DNA of 64,000 nucleotides from a virus (IMGVR_UViG_3300021961_008712:105751-169750); one strand, 5' to 3'. Counted from the first letter of the stretch, positions 15,305 to 23,633 are shown. Notes: generated by a model not told the origin, from the sequence alone. Translations and numbers: made by a program.

Positions 15305-15613
15305 ATGGATAAAAAGTTATTACCGTCAAATGACAGATTGTTAATTCGCCCTATAGATGAAGGCGAAAAAACGTACGGAAATATTGTAATTCCCGATATG
15401 GGAAAAGAAAAGCCGGAGATGGGAGAGGTCCTCGCCACAGGCAAAGGCAGACTATCAGAGTTTGGCCATTTTATTCCAGTTAATCATAAAGTAGGTGATA
15501 TTGTACTAATACCTAAAATTGGTACTCTAAGAATCGATTTTGAGGGAGAGGAATACTTTATAGCACAAGATAGAGAAATTTTAGCAGTTGTAAGAACCAC
15601 AGAAGATGAATAA
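15305..15613 (+). CDS. groES: Co-chaperonin GroES
   Basis: A 102-residue GroES: DRLLIRPIDEGEKTYGNIVIPD (mobile loop that binds GroEL), KPEMGEVLATGKGR, KVGDIVLIPKIGT and EREILAVV-like C-terminus (REILAVVRT). It caps the GroEL ring during folding. It overlaps the groEL start by eight bases. Phage versions can tailor the chamber to large capsid proteins. The family call is secure. Confidence 0.92.
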   Translation: MDKKLLPSNDRLLIRPIDEGEKTYGNIVIPDMGKEKPEMGEVLATGKGRLSEFGHFIPVNHKVGDIVLIPKIGTLRIDFEGEEYFIAQDREILAVVRTTEDE

Positions 15614-17261
15614 AGAATTAGTTTTTAATCACGAAGCAAGACAGCAACTCTCACAAGGAGTAGAAAAATTAGCAAAGACTGTCGTTTGCACACTTGGACC
15701 TGCCGGTAGAAATGTAATTATTGAGCAGGAAGCAGGTAACCCTACTTCTACTAAAGACGGTGTTACTGTAGCTAAATCTATTAACTTAAAACATCCAGTA
15801 GAAGATATCGGAGCTCAGTTAGTAAAGCAGGCATCTATTAAGACAGGTGATCAAGCTGGAGACGGTACTACTACCTCTACCTTACTAGCAAGAGAAATTT
15901 TTCAAAAAGGTTTAGGTACCATTGGAAATAATAATGCAGTAGAAGTAAAAAAAGGAATTGAATTTGCTACTAAAACAGCAGTAGAATATTTACAAAAGAC
16001 ATCTAAAGATATAACGGACGAAGAGCAGCTAAAACAAGTCGCTACTATTTCAGCTAATAACGATAATGAAGTTGGTGAGTTAATTTCCGCTGCCATGGAT
16101 AAAGTAGGGCAAGATGGAGTCGTTACTATTGAGGAATCAAAAACAGGAGAGACCTACCTTGAAACGGTAGAAGGAATGCAATTTAGCAGAGGTTATAAGT
16201 CTCCTTATTTTGTTACTGACAATGGCTCTATGACAGCTGTTCTTCGTGATCCGTTAATCTTAATTACAGATAAAAGATTAAACGCAGTAAAAGAATTACT
16301 TCCTATCCTAGAAGCAGTCTCTCAACAGAACAAGTCACTATTAGTTATTGCAGATGATATTGATGGAGAGGCATTATCTACTATGGTAGTTAATAAGATG
16401 AGAGGTATTTTACCTGTAGTAGCAGTAAAAGCTCCTGACTTTGGAGATAGAAAAAAAGCTTCTTTAGAAGATATTGCAATCTTGACCGGAGGAACAGTAG
16501 TATCGGATCAAAAAGGTATGAGACTAGATAAGTTTCAACCCGAATGGTTAGGTAAAGCCGGTAAGGTTACTGTAACTAAAGATAAGACTACTATTATTGA
16601 TGCTAAAGGAAAAGATGTTGATATTGAAGAAAGAATTATTGATATCAAAAATCAAATCGATGATTCTAATTCCCCTTTTGAAAAAGAAAATTTACAAGAT
16701 AGATTAGGCAAGCTTGTAGGTGGTGTGGCCGTAGTACATGTCGGTGGTTATACAGAAGTAGAGTTAAAAGAGAAAAAAGATAGAGTAGATGATGCTCTCC
16801 ACGCCACCAGAGCTGCTTTAGAAGAAGGTATTCTTCCTGGAGGAGGAGTAGCGTTACTAAATGCAAGTACCTACCTACTTAATTTAAAAAAGAAAGGTGA
16901 ATTCAAAACAAAGACAGCTAGTGAGCAAGTAGGTATTCAAATACTTACAGAGGCTATTCAAGCTCCCTTTACTCAGATTTTGTACAATGCCGGTAAACAG
17001 AGAGAAGAAGTAGAAGATATTCAGAAACTAATTAACTCTAAAACAAAAGATGATTGGTACGGTTATAATTCGAGAAAAGAAGAGTATGCTGATATGTTTA
17101 AAGAAGGTATTATAGACCCAACTAAGGTTACGCGTCTAGCTTTGGAGAATGCAGTTTCTGTTGCTGGTACAATGTTAATTACTGAAGCAGTAGTATCAGT
17201 TGAGAGAGATGAAGAAAATACTAAGAAACAACCAGACGCACAACAAATGCTATTAGGATAA
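15606..17261 (+). CDS. groEL: Chaperonin GroEL
   Basis: A 551-residue GroEL. It shows TLGPAGRNVIIEQ, the ATP-site AGDGTTTSTLLAREI, the apical segment KSPYFVTDNGS, LVGGVAVVHVGGYTEVE, and ALEEGILPGGGVALL near the C-terminal equatorial domain. The usual Gly-Gly-Met tail is missing; the protein ends DAQQMLLG. A short insertion-like stretch (GKQREEVEDIQKLINSKTKDDW) precedes the YNSRKEEYADM region. Phage-encoded GroEL together with GroES is uncommon. It should fold phage proteins independently of the host rings. The nadE start overlaps its stop by one base. Confidence 0.95.
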   Translation: MNKELVFNHEARQQLSQGVEKLAKTVVCTLGPAGRNVIIEQEAGNPTSTKDGVTVAKSINLKHPVEDIGAQLVKQASIKTGDQAGDGTTTSTLLAREIFQKGLGTIGNNNAVEVKKGIEFATKTAVEYLQKTSKDITDEEQLKQVATISANNDNEVGELISAAMDKVGQDGVVTIEESKTGETYLETVEGMQFSRGYKSPYFVTDNGSMTAVLRDPLILITDKRLNAVKELLPILEAVSQQNKSLLVIADDIDGEALSTMVVNKMRGILPVVAVKAPDFGDRKKASLEDIAILTGGTVVSDQKGMRLDKFQPEWLGKAGKVTVTKDKTTIIDAKGKDVDIEERIIDIKNQIDDSNSPFEKENLQDRLGKLVGGVAVVHVGGYTEVELKEKKDRVDDALHATRAALEEGILPGGGVALLNASTYLLNLKKKGEFKTKTASEQVGIQILTEAIQAPFTQILYNAGKQREEVEDIQKLINSKTKDDWYGYNSRKEEYADMFKEGIIDPTKVTRLALENAVSVAGTMLITEAVVSVERDEENTKKQPDAQQMLLG

Positions 17262-18013
17262 TGAAATACAGTTTTATAGTAGATTGGCTTAAGGAGTATA
17301 GTACTTCTAATAATGATAGAAACTTTGTAGTAGGTGTATCGGGCGGTATTGACTCCGCCCTTACTTCTACCCTCTGCGCTGAAACCGGTATTACAACTTA
17401 TGTTGTTTCAATGCCAATTAAACAAGGACATAGAGAAGTTCAACTAGCGGAGGACCATATTGAATGGTTAGTAAACAAATATCCAAATGTTATTCCGTTA
17501 AAATACGAATTAGACAAAGTGTATGAGCAATTTACATCTCTATTCGAAAACGTAAATGATTTAGCAAACGCTAATTCTAGATCAAGAATTCGAATGACCA
17601 CACTTTACCATATTGCTCAAGTTACCCATTCACTAGTAGTAGGAACTGGTAATAAAGTAGAAGACTTTGGAATTGGATTTTTTACCAAATATGGCGATGG
17701 CGGCGTAGATATCTCACCCATAGCTGATCTAATGAAATCAGAAGTTAAAGAAGCAGCTTGTGAGTATCAATTACTATTAGATATTATAGATGCTAAGCCT
17801 ACTGATGGTTTATGGGATGATAGCCGAACCGATGAAGATCAAATTGGTGCTACTTATGATGAATTAGAATGGGCTATGACATTTGGAGGTAAAAAAACAG
17901 GACTAAAAAAAAGACAAAAAGAAGTACTTAATATCTTCTACGGACTCCAGATTCAAAATAAACATAAAATGAATCCTATTCCTATCTGTCTAAAACCACA
18001 AGATGTTAAGTAA
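17261..18013 (+). CDS. nadE: NAD synthetase (NadE, ammonia-dependent type)
   Basis: NadE amidates nicotinate adenine dinucleotide to NAD with ATP. The 250-residue protein has the PP-loop VGVSGGIDSALTS, then LVVGTGNKVEDFGIGFFTKYGDGGVDISPIADL and the substrate loop PTDGLWDDSRTDEDQIGATYDELE, all specific to NadE. There is no glutaminase domain, so it uses ammonia. It is coupled to groEL by a one-base overlap and overlaps the next gene by 11. With the NadR-like kinase and a nucleotidyltransferase at 44506 it may support the NAD pool during infection. Confidence 0.93.
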   Translation: MKYSFIVDWLKEYSTSNNDRNFVVGVSGGIDSALTSTLCAETGITTYVVSMPIKQGHREVQLAEDHIEWLVNKYPNVIPLKYELDKVYEQFTSLFENVNDLANANSRSRIRMTTLYHIAQVTHSLVVGTGNKVEDFGIGFFTKYGDGGVDISPIADLMKSEVKEAACEYQLLLDIIDAKPTDGLWDDSRTDEDQIGATYDELEWAMTFGGKKTGLKKRQKEVLNIFYGLQIQNKHKMNPIPICLKPQDVK

Positions 18014-18494
18014 GAGAGAATTAATACTTATTCTTTTTGTTGCAGTAGCAGTCTTAGTTAGACTACTACCCCATCCGCCTAATTTTACACCCGTTACTGC
18101 ACTTGCTATTTTTGGTGCAACAACGTTTAATAATAAAGCTTTAGGAACTATATTACCATTAATAGCATTAGGTATATCCGATATATTTCTAGGGTTTAGT
18201 ACAATTACATTTTGGGTCTACGGATCTTTTATTCTTATTAGTTTGCTATCTATATACTGGAAAGAGGTTAAATTACAATATGTTTTACTAAGTTCCTCAG
18301 TATTTTTTATAGTAACAAATTTTGGAGTATGGATTTTAGGTTACCCTAAATCATTAGAAGGATTGGTCTTATGTTATACATTAGCAATACCATTTTTTCT
18401 AAATTCGGTACTAGGAGATTTATTTTTCACCTACGTACTTAAATACAGTTTCAAAACAGTAGAATCTAAATTAAAATTAAAATTATGTCATTAA
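18003..18494 (+). CDS. Integral membrane protein, DUF6580-like
   Basis: A 163-residue protein with about five hydrophobic segments. The N-terminal VRLLPHPPNFTPVTALAIFGATTF followed by LGTILPLIALGISDIFLGF matches a membrane family common in Bacteroidota (DUF6580), which resembles the substrate-binding subunits of ECF transporters. Its position right after nadE would fit vitamin uptake, such as a nicotinate or other precursor, but the substrate is not shown. It overlaps both neighbours. Confidence 0.62.
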   Translation: MLSKRELILILFVAVAVLVRLLPHPPNFTPVTALAIFGATTFNNKALGTILPLIALGISDIFLGFSTITFWVYGSFILISLLSIYWKEVKLQYVLLSSSVFFIVTNFGVWILGYPKSLEGLVLCYTLAIPFFLNSVLGDLFFTYVLKYSFKTVESKLKLKLCH

Positions 18495-18658
18495 AACAAG
18501 AATTATTTGAACAAATTGCAACACAGTTTGCAATCCTAGAGGAAAACAACAACGGTAGTACTAAAGCTTCTCAAGCAAGAGCTAGAAAAGCAGCAGGCGA
18601 ACTTAAAAAATTAATTACTCCTTACAAAAAAGCCAATATGGACGAAGCCAAAGGCTAA
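18485..18658 (+). CDS. Histone H1-like DNA-binding protein
   Basis: A 57-residue protein, too short for many gene callers, reading MSLKQELFEQIATQFAIL ... KASQARARKAAGELKKLIT. This matches the short Hc1/histone-H1-like proteins of Bacteroidota, whose consensus has the same ARARKAAGEIKKL core. It is Lys/Ala-rich and presumably binds DNA. It overlaps the end of the membrane gene by ten bases and stops two bases before the next gene. A phage copy could compact or shield DNA. Confidence 0.65.
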   Translation: MSLKQELFEQIATQFAILEENNNGSTKASQARARKAAGELKKLITPYKKANMDEAKG

Positions 18659-18660
18659 GA

Positions 18661-19623
18661 ATGAAAACCGTATTATTACATAAGATGTGTGCCGGCCTTG
18701 GAGAAGTTTTCCATAGTTGGTACACTCTTATTAATATAGCAAGAGTCCAAAAGCAAAAAGGACACCATATTGAATTAATTATAGATTACTCACACCAGCT
18801 TGATAGATACTTTCCTCCCGGAACGTTAGATCTATTCTTTGATCTTGATAAACTTCAGAGAGATTACTTTGATGAAATTATAATTTCCGAAACACCAGTT
18901 GAGTTAGATAACCCTACTATGAATTGGGGGAATAATTGGATGTTAAAAACAGAAGATGAAACAGGTCTATCAGAATTTTATTTACTTAGTGCTGAAGCTT
19001 TAGTTAGAGAAGGTAGACGTACAGCTGTATTTCCTGAAATTACTACTGAGTTTGCTAGGAACTATGTAGATAATATCATTAAGGTACATAATTTAGAAAT
19101 TAACCAAGCTCACCATATTAGATTAATAGACGGATATGAAAGAGAACAAGAAGTTTCTAAAATCGTAGACTTAGTTCTTCCTAACCTAGAAGATAACGAC
19201 ATAGTATTAAGTAATAGCTCTATAGTTAAAAAAGCTGTTAAAGAAAGAAGCGATAAAAAATTACTCTCTATACACAACCCTGTAGAAGGAATACTCAGTA
19301 ATCATTTTACAATACTCCCTAGAGAAGTGCCTAAAGACCTTCAATTTGTTAAAACTCTTTATACCTACTTGGATATGATAGTTCTTACAAAAGGAAAACA
19401 TTTTCATAAGTATACAATTTATGATGACAATTTCTGGTCTTCATTCTTATTTTATACAGCATTAAAACAACCTAACTATACAGAACACCAAATCTCTAAG
19501 GATCTCATACAAGGTACTTGGATTAATAGTCATCTTGCAGATAGTAGTTATTTAGGTGCTTTAGAGAAAGAGCTGCAGGGGCGCTTTTCTCTCTCTCGAC
19601 GAAGTCGCCACGCGCGAATTTAA
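18661..19623 (+). CDS. Hypothetical protein, possible glycosyltransferase-like
   Basis: A 320-residue protein beginning MKTVLLHKMCAGLGEVFHSWYTLINIARVQKQKGHHIELII, a Rossmann-like opening as in GT-B glycosyltransferases and similar proteins. A second Rossmann-like part begins near NDIVLSNSSIVKKA. No catalytic motif is certain. The last 20 residues (ELQGRFSLSRRSRHARI) are encoded by a GC-rich stretch unlike the rest of the gene, so the original C-terminus may have been replaced. Confidence 0.5.
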   Translation: MKTVLLHKMCAGLGEVFHSWYTLINIARVQKQKGHHIELIIDYSHQLDRYFPPGTLDLFFDLDKLQRDYFDEIIISETPVELDNPTMNWGNNWMLKTEDETGLSEFYLLSAEALVREGRRTAVFPEITTEFARNYVDNIIKVHNLEINQAHHIRLIDGYEREQEVSKIVDLVLPNLEDNDIVLSNSSIVKKAVKERSDKKLLSIHNPVEGILSNHFTILPREVPKDLQFVKTLYTYLDMIVLTKGKHFHKYTIYDDNFWSSFLFYTALKQPNYTEHQISKDLIQGTWINSHLADSSYLGALEKELQGRFSLSRRSRHARI

Positions 19624-19631
19624 TAAAAGTT

Positions 19632-20213
19632 ATGAATAGATTACTTACTTTTGGATGTAGTTTAACAGAGGGTATTGGACTTGCCAATAAAGACACTCAG
19701 GTATGGGGTCGATTAGTTAGTGATCAACTTAATCTTGATCACGAAAATCAAGGTGAAGGTGGTAGTAGTAACAAGTATATTGCACATAAGATTCTAAACT
19801 TTAATTTTGATCCTAGCGATACTGTCATAGTGTTATGGTCATACCTCCATAGATATTGCGTAATTCAAGATGATTTAACAACAGTTGATTTTCTACCAGT
19901 AAATAAAGATGCTCGGTCAAAGAGGTTTTACAGAGAGTACTTCAGTGAATATGATTCGACCTTTATGAATATGGTATTCATCAACTACACATACAATTAC
20001 TTGAATAGCAAGAACATTAACTTTTACTTTGGATTTACCACTACACCATTAATTAGTCTAGTAGAAAATAGTAAGAGAGTCTTCCCGTTTGTTTACGATG
20101 CATATTACAACAAGTACCCAAAAGGACTTGATAACTTACACATGGGGGAAGAAGGCAATAAAGCATTCGCCAATAAAGTCACAACTTACCTCTTACCAAA
20201 ACAAATTATTTAA
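19632..20213 (+). CDS. SGNH/GDSL-like hydrolase, copy 2
   Basis: A 193-residue protein with LLTFGCSLTEGIGL in place of GDS (Gly-Cys-Ser), ENQGEGGSSNKY (block II Gly), TVIVLWSYLHR (block III-like) and LDNLHMGEEGNKAFANKV with the Asp-x-x-His pair. The Asp before Ser is Cys here, as in many phage members. It has the common AAAAGTTATG start context. Probably an esterase or de-acetylase acting on a glycan, or a structural relic of the fold. Confidence 0.65.
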   Translation: MNRLLTFGCSLTEGIGLANKDTQVWGRLVSDQLNLDHENQGEGGSSNKYIAHKILNFNFDPSDTVIVLWSYLHRYCVIQDDLTTVDFLPVNKDARSKRFYREYFSEYDSTFMNMVFINYTYNYLNSKNINFYFGFTTTPLISLVENSKRVFPFVYDAYYNKYPKGLDNLHMGEEGNKAFANKVTTYLLPKQII

Positions 20214-20218
20214 AATAG

Positions 20219-20247
20219 TTGTTTATGAACAGAATATTTCGTATATT
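20219..20247 (+). promoter_or_regulatory. Bacteroidota-type promoter P7
   Basis: TTG at 20219-20221, a 20-base spacer ending TTCG, TATATT at 20242-20247. The first ATG downstream is at 20258. Confidence 0.73.
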
Positions 20248-20315
20248 GAAATAATAAATGGATAACCTCAAAAAAATCAAGTTCATATTTTTCGAAGAAA
20301 GTTGGAATCACGACA

Positions 20316-20504
20316 ATGGGAAAGAGCAAGAAGAACAAGCGAGACCTAATCGGAGACGAGAAGTACACAATGGGGGAGCTAAGCCAATTAGCCCGCCGCA
20401 AGATGATGCAAAAGAATCACGGAGATGATTCAAAATATAACCGTAAACAAACTAAACGTAATGTTTGGAAAACCTACGACGACGAGGAGGACGATGACTA
20501 TTAG
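20316..20504 (+). CDS. Small charged hypothetical protein
   Basis: A 62-residue protein, MGKSKKNKRDLIGDEKYTM..., basic at the start and ending in an acidic tail DDEEDDDY. The composition suggests a nucleic-acid-associated or partner-binding small protein. Its 5' half is overlapped by another open frame starting at the promoter-proximal ATG 20258 and running to 20428 (56 codons, Arg/Pro-rich toward the end). Which frame is used first, or whether a frameshift joins MDNLKKIKFIFFEES to this protein, is unclear. Confidence 0.5.
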   Translation: MGKSKKNKRDLIGDEKYTMGELSQLARRKMMQKNHGDDSKYNRKQTKRNVWKTYDDEEDDDY

Positions 20505-20696
20505 ATGAAAGCTTTTGAGAGAGATACAAGGTTAGTACATGCACATAACCCTACAGGAATATTAGTTAAACTTTTAACAAAACAATTATGTCAGACACAG
20601 TCAAAAAATGGCACGAAATGCAGGAGGACTTACAAGAAAATGCTAGTGCGTTTGCGTACCAATTGCAGAAGAGCCAACCTACTAAAGAGGAAGTAG
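20505..20696 (+). CDS. Doubtful small protein, coupled to the upstream stop
   Basis: The ATG at 20505 follows the preceding stop directly. The first 27 codons (MKAFERDTRLVHAHNPTGIL...) read plausibly. Beyond 20588 the frame runs inside a better-supported gene and becomes Arg/Lys/Cys-rich, as expected for an out-of-frame shadow. It could be the remnant of a longer gene truncated by a frameshift, or a short coupled leader peptide. Confidence 0.25.
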   Translation: MKAFERDTRLVHAHNPTGILVKLLTKQLCQTQSKNGTKCRRTYKKMLVRLRTNCRRANLLKRK

Positions 20697-20788
20697 TTAG
20701 AAAAAAAGCGTTTACCCTTCTTTGTAACTACGATGAAGAGGTAATAAGACTTGCCGTTAAAATTCTAGACGGTATAGGAGCAGAGTAA
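20588..20788 (+). CDS. Small helical hypothetical protein
   Basis: A 66-residue acidic/helical protein (MSDTVKKWHEMQEDLQENASAFAYQLQK ... NYDEEVIRLAVKILDGIGAE). A coiled-coil-like N-terminal helix is followed by a second helix; no family is recognised. The start is preceded by AAAACAATT, typical of the A-rich leaders here. It ends one base before the next gene. Confidence 0.55.
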   Translation: MSDTVKKWHEMQEDLQENASAFAYQLQKSQPTKEEVVRKKAFTLLCNYDEEVIRLAVKILDGIGAE

Positions 20789-20789
20789 T

Positions 20790-21311
20790 ATGAATAAAGA
20801 GGAAGTCGTACAATTAAGACTACTTGCGGAAGAGCATAGGAGGCTTCCTAGGAAGGACCACTACGATATGAAGTGGGTGACCGAAGAAAACTTTCCGGAA
20901 TATCGCGAGGATCTTGAGACAGTCATACAACTGTTACACGCACAATTAGACTGGGATGGAATCCCGGACTGGGAAGATTTAACGCAAAGGTTTGCCGCAA
21001 AGTCATTCTGTCTTCTTTTCTACTATAATAATAAATGTATAGGATGGAATTGGATTAATGAAAGCCTAACATATGATTGGAAGACTACCGTTCAACCTTT
21101 AGAAGAAGGAGCATTTTACGGCGGTGGTTTCTTTGTATCAAATCTTGTAGACAGACCTGCTGATGCTGGACTAAGTAACTATAATATGGTCTTTGCAGAA
21201 TTATTTGACGCAGGGTACAAAGTAGCTTACGGATACTGTGATGCTTGGAACCGTGTTGCATTAAAAGTAAATTATGCAAACGGAGTCAAAAAATTTGACT
21301 TTATAAAATAG
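20790..21311 (+). CDS. GNAT-like N-acetyltransferase
   Basis: A 173-residue protein. The central FCLLFYYNNKCIGWNWINESLTYDW corresponds to beta strands 2-4 of the GNAT fold, GGGFFVSNLVDRPADAGLSNYNMVFAELF to the acetyl-CoA-binding strand-helix, and KVAYGYCDAWNRVALKVNYANGVKKF to the C-terminal Asn/Ala-rich segment. The canonical RxxGxG/A loop is degenerate. Phage members lie near glycan genes and may acetylate amino-sugars; here the substrate is unknown. Confidence 0.6.
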   Translation: MNKEEVVQLRLLAEEHRRLPRKDHYDMKWVTEENFPEYREDLETVIQLLHAQLDWDGIPDWEDLTQRFAAKSFCLLFYYNNKCIGWNWINESLTYDWKTTVQPLEEGAFYGGGFFVSNLVDRPADAGLSNYNMVFAELFDAGYKVAYGYCDAWNRVALKVNYANGVKKFDFIK

Positions 21312-21962
21312 ATGATATACTGTACATTGATCTACGGAAAACAATGGCATGAAAAATTTGCGTCAAATATAGTTAGAGAGGCACAAACTCACGATATTTA
21401 TATTTTGACAGACCATCCAGAATATTTTTCCGAATGTTCAAATGTCACAGAATACACAAGACCTGTTTTTAGTTATTATGAGAAGTTAAACTGGGTTTTA
21501 GCTTTAACTAAACAACTAAAACAGAGAGTTACATACGTAGATGCTAATTGGATTTTCAACTTAACAGATTCTATTAATATAGAGGAAGACCTAATTTATA
21601 CACATAGATTCTCAGAGATATCTAGACTCAGGATTACACCTAAAGATAGAGATAAATTAAGAGACCTTTTTGTAGAAGCAGAGTATCCTTGGCAAGATAA
21701 TGAGTATATATCAGAAAAGGTAATATCTATTCCTTATCTTCCTAAATTAATAGACAAAATAATTGAGGATATAAAATATCTTCAACCTTCTTTTGAAAAT
21801 GTCTTTGATGACAAATCAAACGTTGGTAAAAAAATTAAAAGATATACTGAATTCGGTATTGGGTTTTTGGAAGGAGCAGCATTAACTGCGGTTGCAAATC
21901 GATACAATATAAAGTACAATTGCAAAAAAAATTTAATTAGAAGAAAGGACCTACTAATGTAG
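21312..21962 (+). CDS. Putative glycosyltransferase-like protein
   Basis: A 216-residue protein beginning MIYCTLIYGKQWHEKFASNIV, with YYEKLNWVLALTKQL and VTYVDANWIF. The opening strand-helix and the VDAN sequence where GT-A enzymes have DxD suggest a small nucleotide-sugar-binding protein similar to the DUF6492-type gene at 46384. The usual second acidic residue is Asn. It starts directly after the GNAT gene's stop. The assignment is tentative. Confidence 0.4.
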   Translation: MIYCTLIYGKQWHEKFASNIVREAQTHDIYILTDHPEYFSECSNVTEYTRPVFSYYEKLNWVLALTKQLKQRVTYVDANWIFNLTDSINIEEDLIYTHRFSEISRLRITPKDRDKLRDLFVEAEYPWQDNEYISEKVISIPYLPKLIDKIIEDIKYLQPSFENVFDDKSNVGKKIKRYTEFGIGFLEGAALTAVANRYNIKYNCKKNLIRRKDLLM

Positions 21963-21982
21963 GGCCGTAAAGGATAAACGTA

Positions 21983-21995
21983 GATATTTATTAAC
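21983..21995 (+). promoter_or_regulatory. Late-type A/T motif candidate
   Basis: GATATTTATTAAC, 26 bases before the gene at 22021. Similar C/ATATTTATTA sequences precede genes at 30237, 34979, 39134, 50225 and 52087. Possible late-phage promoter; no TTG partner. Confidence 0.35.
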
Positions 21996-22020
21996 ATAAG
22001 ACAATTTAATAAACTTAATT

Positions 22021-23430
22021 ATGAAAGGAACACTAATATCTTTCGATTTTGTAAAGGACTCAAACGGGGATTTAAAGTTCCTGGAAATGAATACTGACAC
22101 AACCATTTCCCAGCCGGACTTGGATAATCACATTTCCTGGACTTCTCTAATAGACGTTATGTCCAGTTCTAACAGCACGACATTAGATATAATTTACAAA
22201 CCCGAGATTCACAACCATATTGTGGCAAGTTTAGAAGCAGCTGTTCAAGCATCTGCTCCGTTTATTACTACAGTTAATAAACACCAAGAAGATCTTCACT
22301 CAAATTTCCCTACAGCTGTTGAAGATTCAGCTGAGAAGTTTATTTTGAGAATGGCTTATGATGATAACGCTATCATCGACTCGTACTACTGTAAAGAAGC
22401 AGATAAAGCTGTTAGACTTTTTACAGAATATAATTCTGCTAGCTTAGCAGTAAATTACTTCTACAGCGGTAGTGACGCTGAAATTAACAATCTTCTAGAA
22501 GTTAACAACCCAGCTTGGTACCCAGATGTAGTAATAAAAAAGAAACAAGGTGTTCTTGATAACCTAGAGTTTATTAAAGTCTTAGATGCTGCAGGATGGG
22601 AAGAAGTTAAAACTACTTATAAAGAAGACTATATAATCGAAAATTACCACGTTTCACCAGAAGCTGAAGCAGATGGAGTTGTTCAATCTTTCCGTCACTT
22701 ATGTGTTGCATTTGGAGGAGGATTAGAACAGGCTCACCTAGGTACATTTATTCAATGTGCTCAATTTAGTACTCCTGATAATTTAACAACTGAAGGAGCA
22801 ACTTCTTATTTGCTTCCTAAGAAACATTACTACGAATATTCTACTAGTACACCAAAAGAGAAAAGCAGATTACATGGTGTATACTTTACAGATAGATTTA
22901 TGTCAGGCTCAGGAGAGCCAATCGAAAGTGAAGACATTACTGCAGGTACTGTAATGAAGTCTTACTATATTCCAACTATTCCAGATACAGATGATCCTAC
23001 TAAGTATTCTTCTTGGTCTCATAGTGGAAAAGTACTTCCTGCAGGATCACAAGCTACTTCATCTTTAGCTGCATCTCAGCCTTTATTCTTCCAAGATAAG
23101 CAAGGTGTGGTATTCGAATTGAAGCCATCAGGTAGTACAAGTCCTGTATATTTAGGAATGAATGCTGCTGTTATTACATATAACACAGGATCAGATTCTT
23201 ATGCTTTCAGAAGCGTTGTTAACTTAAATTCTGACAAAGATTTCTTATTTGACTTAAATGGAAGTTTAGTTCCTATTGAGTATAATAACTTTGTAGTACT
23301 TAATCAGCCTACAGGTAGCTTCATCGTAGCAGATACTGAACCTTTCGATTTGCTTGTTGTTGATACAGATGCTGATCCAGATATCATTGCAGTAGCAATC
23401 CACAACGCAAAAATTGAACCACCTAAATAA
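22021..23430 (+). CDS. Probable virion-associated protein with an ATP-grasp-like N-terminal motif
   Basis: A 469-residue protein. The first 35 residues, MKGTLISFDFVKDSNGDLKFLEMNTDTTIS, resemble the terminal 'DFI...G.xxFLEiNTxxx' segment of ATP-grasp enzymes, a pattern I associate with large marine phage proteins thought to be structural. The rest is Ser/Thr/Asp-rich and beta-like, with YNTGSDSYAFRSVVNLNSDKDF and a C-terminal repeat-poor domain. It is preceded by a late-type A/T motif. Function is uncertain. Confidence 0.45.
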   Translation: MKGTLISFDFVKDSNGDLKFLEMNTDTTISQPDLDNHISWTSLIDVMSSSNSTTLDIIYKPEIHNHIVASLEAAVQASAPFITTVNKHQEDLHSNFPTAVEDSAEKFILRMAYDDNAIIDSYYCKEADKAVRLFTEYNSASLAVNYFYSGSDAEINNLLEVNNPAWYPDVVIKKKQGVLDNLEFIKVLDAAGWEEVKTTYKEDYIIENYHVSPEAEADGVVQSFRHLCVAFGGGLEQAHLGTFIQCAQFSTPDNLTTEGATSYLLPKKHYYEYSTSTPKEKSRLHGVYFTDRFMSGSGEPIESEDITAGTVMKSYYIPTIPDTDDPTKYSSWSHSGKVLPAGSQATSSLAASQPLFFQDKQGVVFELKPSGSTSPVYLGMNAAVITYNTGSDSYAFRSVVNLNSDKDFLFDLNGSLVPIEYNNFVVLNQPTGSFIVADTEPFDLLVVDTDADPDIIAVAIHNAKIEPPK

Positions 23431-23438
23431 TAGTAGAT

Positions 23439-23597
23439 ATGAATAAGCCAATTGCACCAGAATTAATTTATAGAAAAAAGTCTACTGCAGCTCCATTGAC
23501 TTCTAATCCTCGTACTCCTATTTACGGCGAAGTAGAGAAGATTAAAGAGACAGTGAACTTCATGCTTAAATCTATTGTACAGAAACACGCTGGATAA
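23439..23597 (+). CDS. Small hypothetical protein
   Basis: A 52-residue protein, MNKPIAPELIYRKKSTAAPL ... GEVEKIKETVNFMLKSIVQK, eight bases after the large protein upstream. It has a disordered N-terminal half and a C-terminal helix. Its tight placement and natural composition support it as a gene; it may be a partner of the upstream protein. Confidence 0.5.
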   Translation: MNKPIAPELIYRKKSTAAPLTSNPRTPIYGEVEKIKETVNFMLKSIVQKHAG

Positions 23598-23598
23598 G

Positions 23599-23627
23599 TT
23601 GTAATTCTGATCTTTATTTCGTATATT
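23599..23627 (+). promoter_or_regulatory. Bacteroidota-type promoter P8
   Basis: TTG at 23599-23601, a 20-base spacer ending TTCG, TATATT at 23622-23627, followed within seven bases by the ATG at 23634. A leaderless transcript is predicted. Confidence 0.75.
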
Positions 23628-23633
23628 TAATGT

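Noticed and set aside
17261-18013. PP-loop protein as a possible QueC
   Set aside because: The sequence has NadE-specific segments (GTGNKVEDFGIGFFTKYGDGG and PTDGLWDDSRTDEDQIG) and lacks the QueC zinc cysteines.
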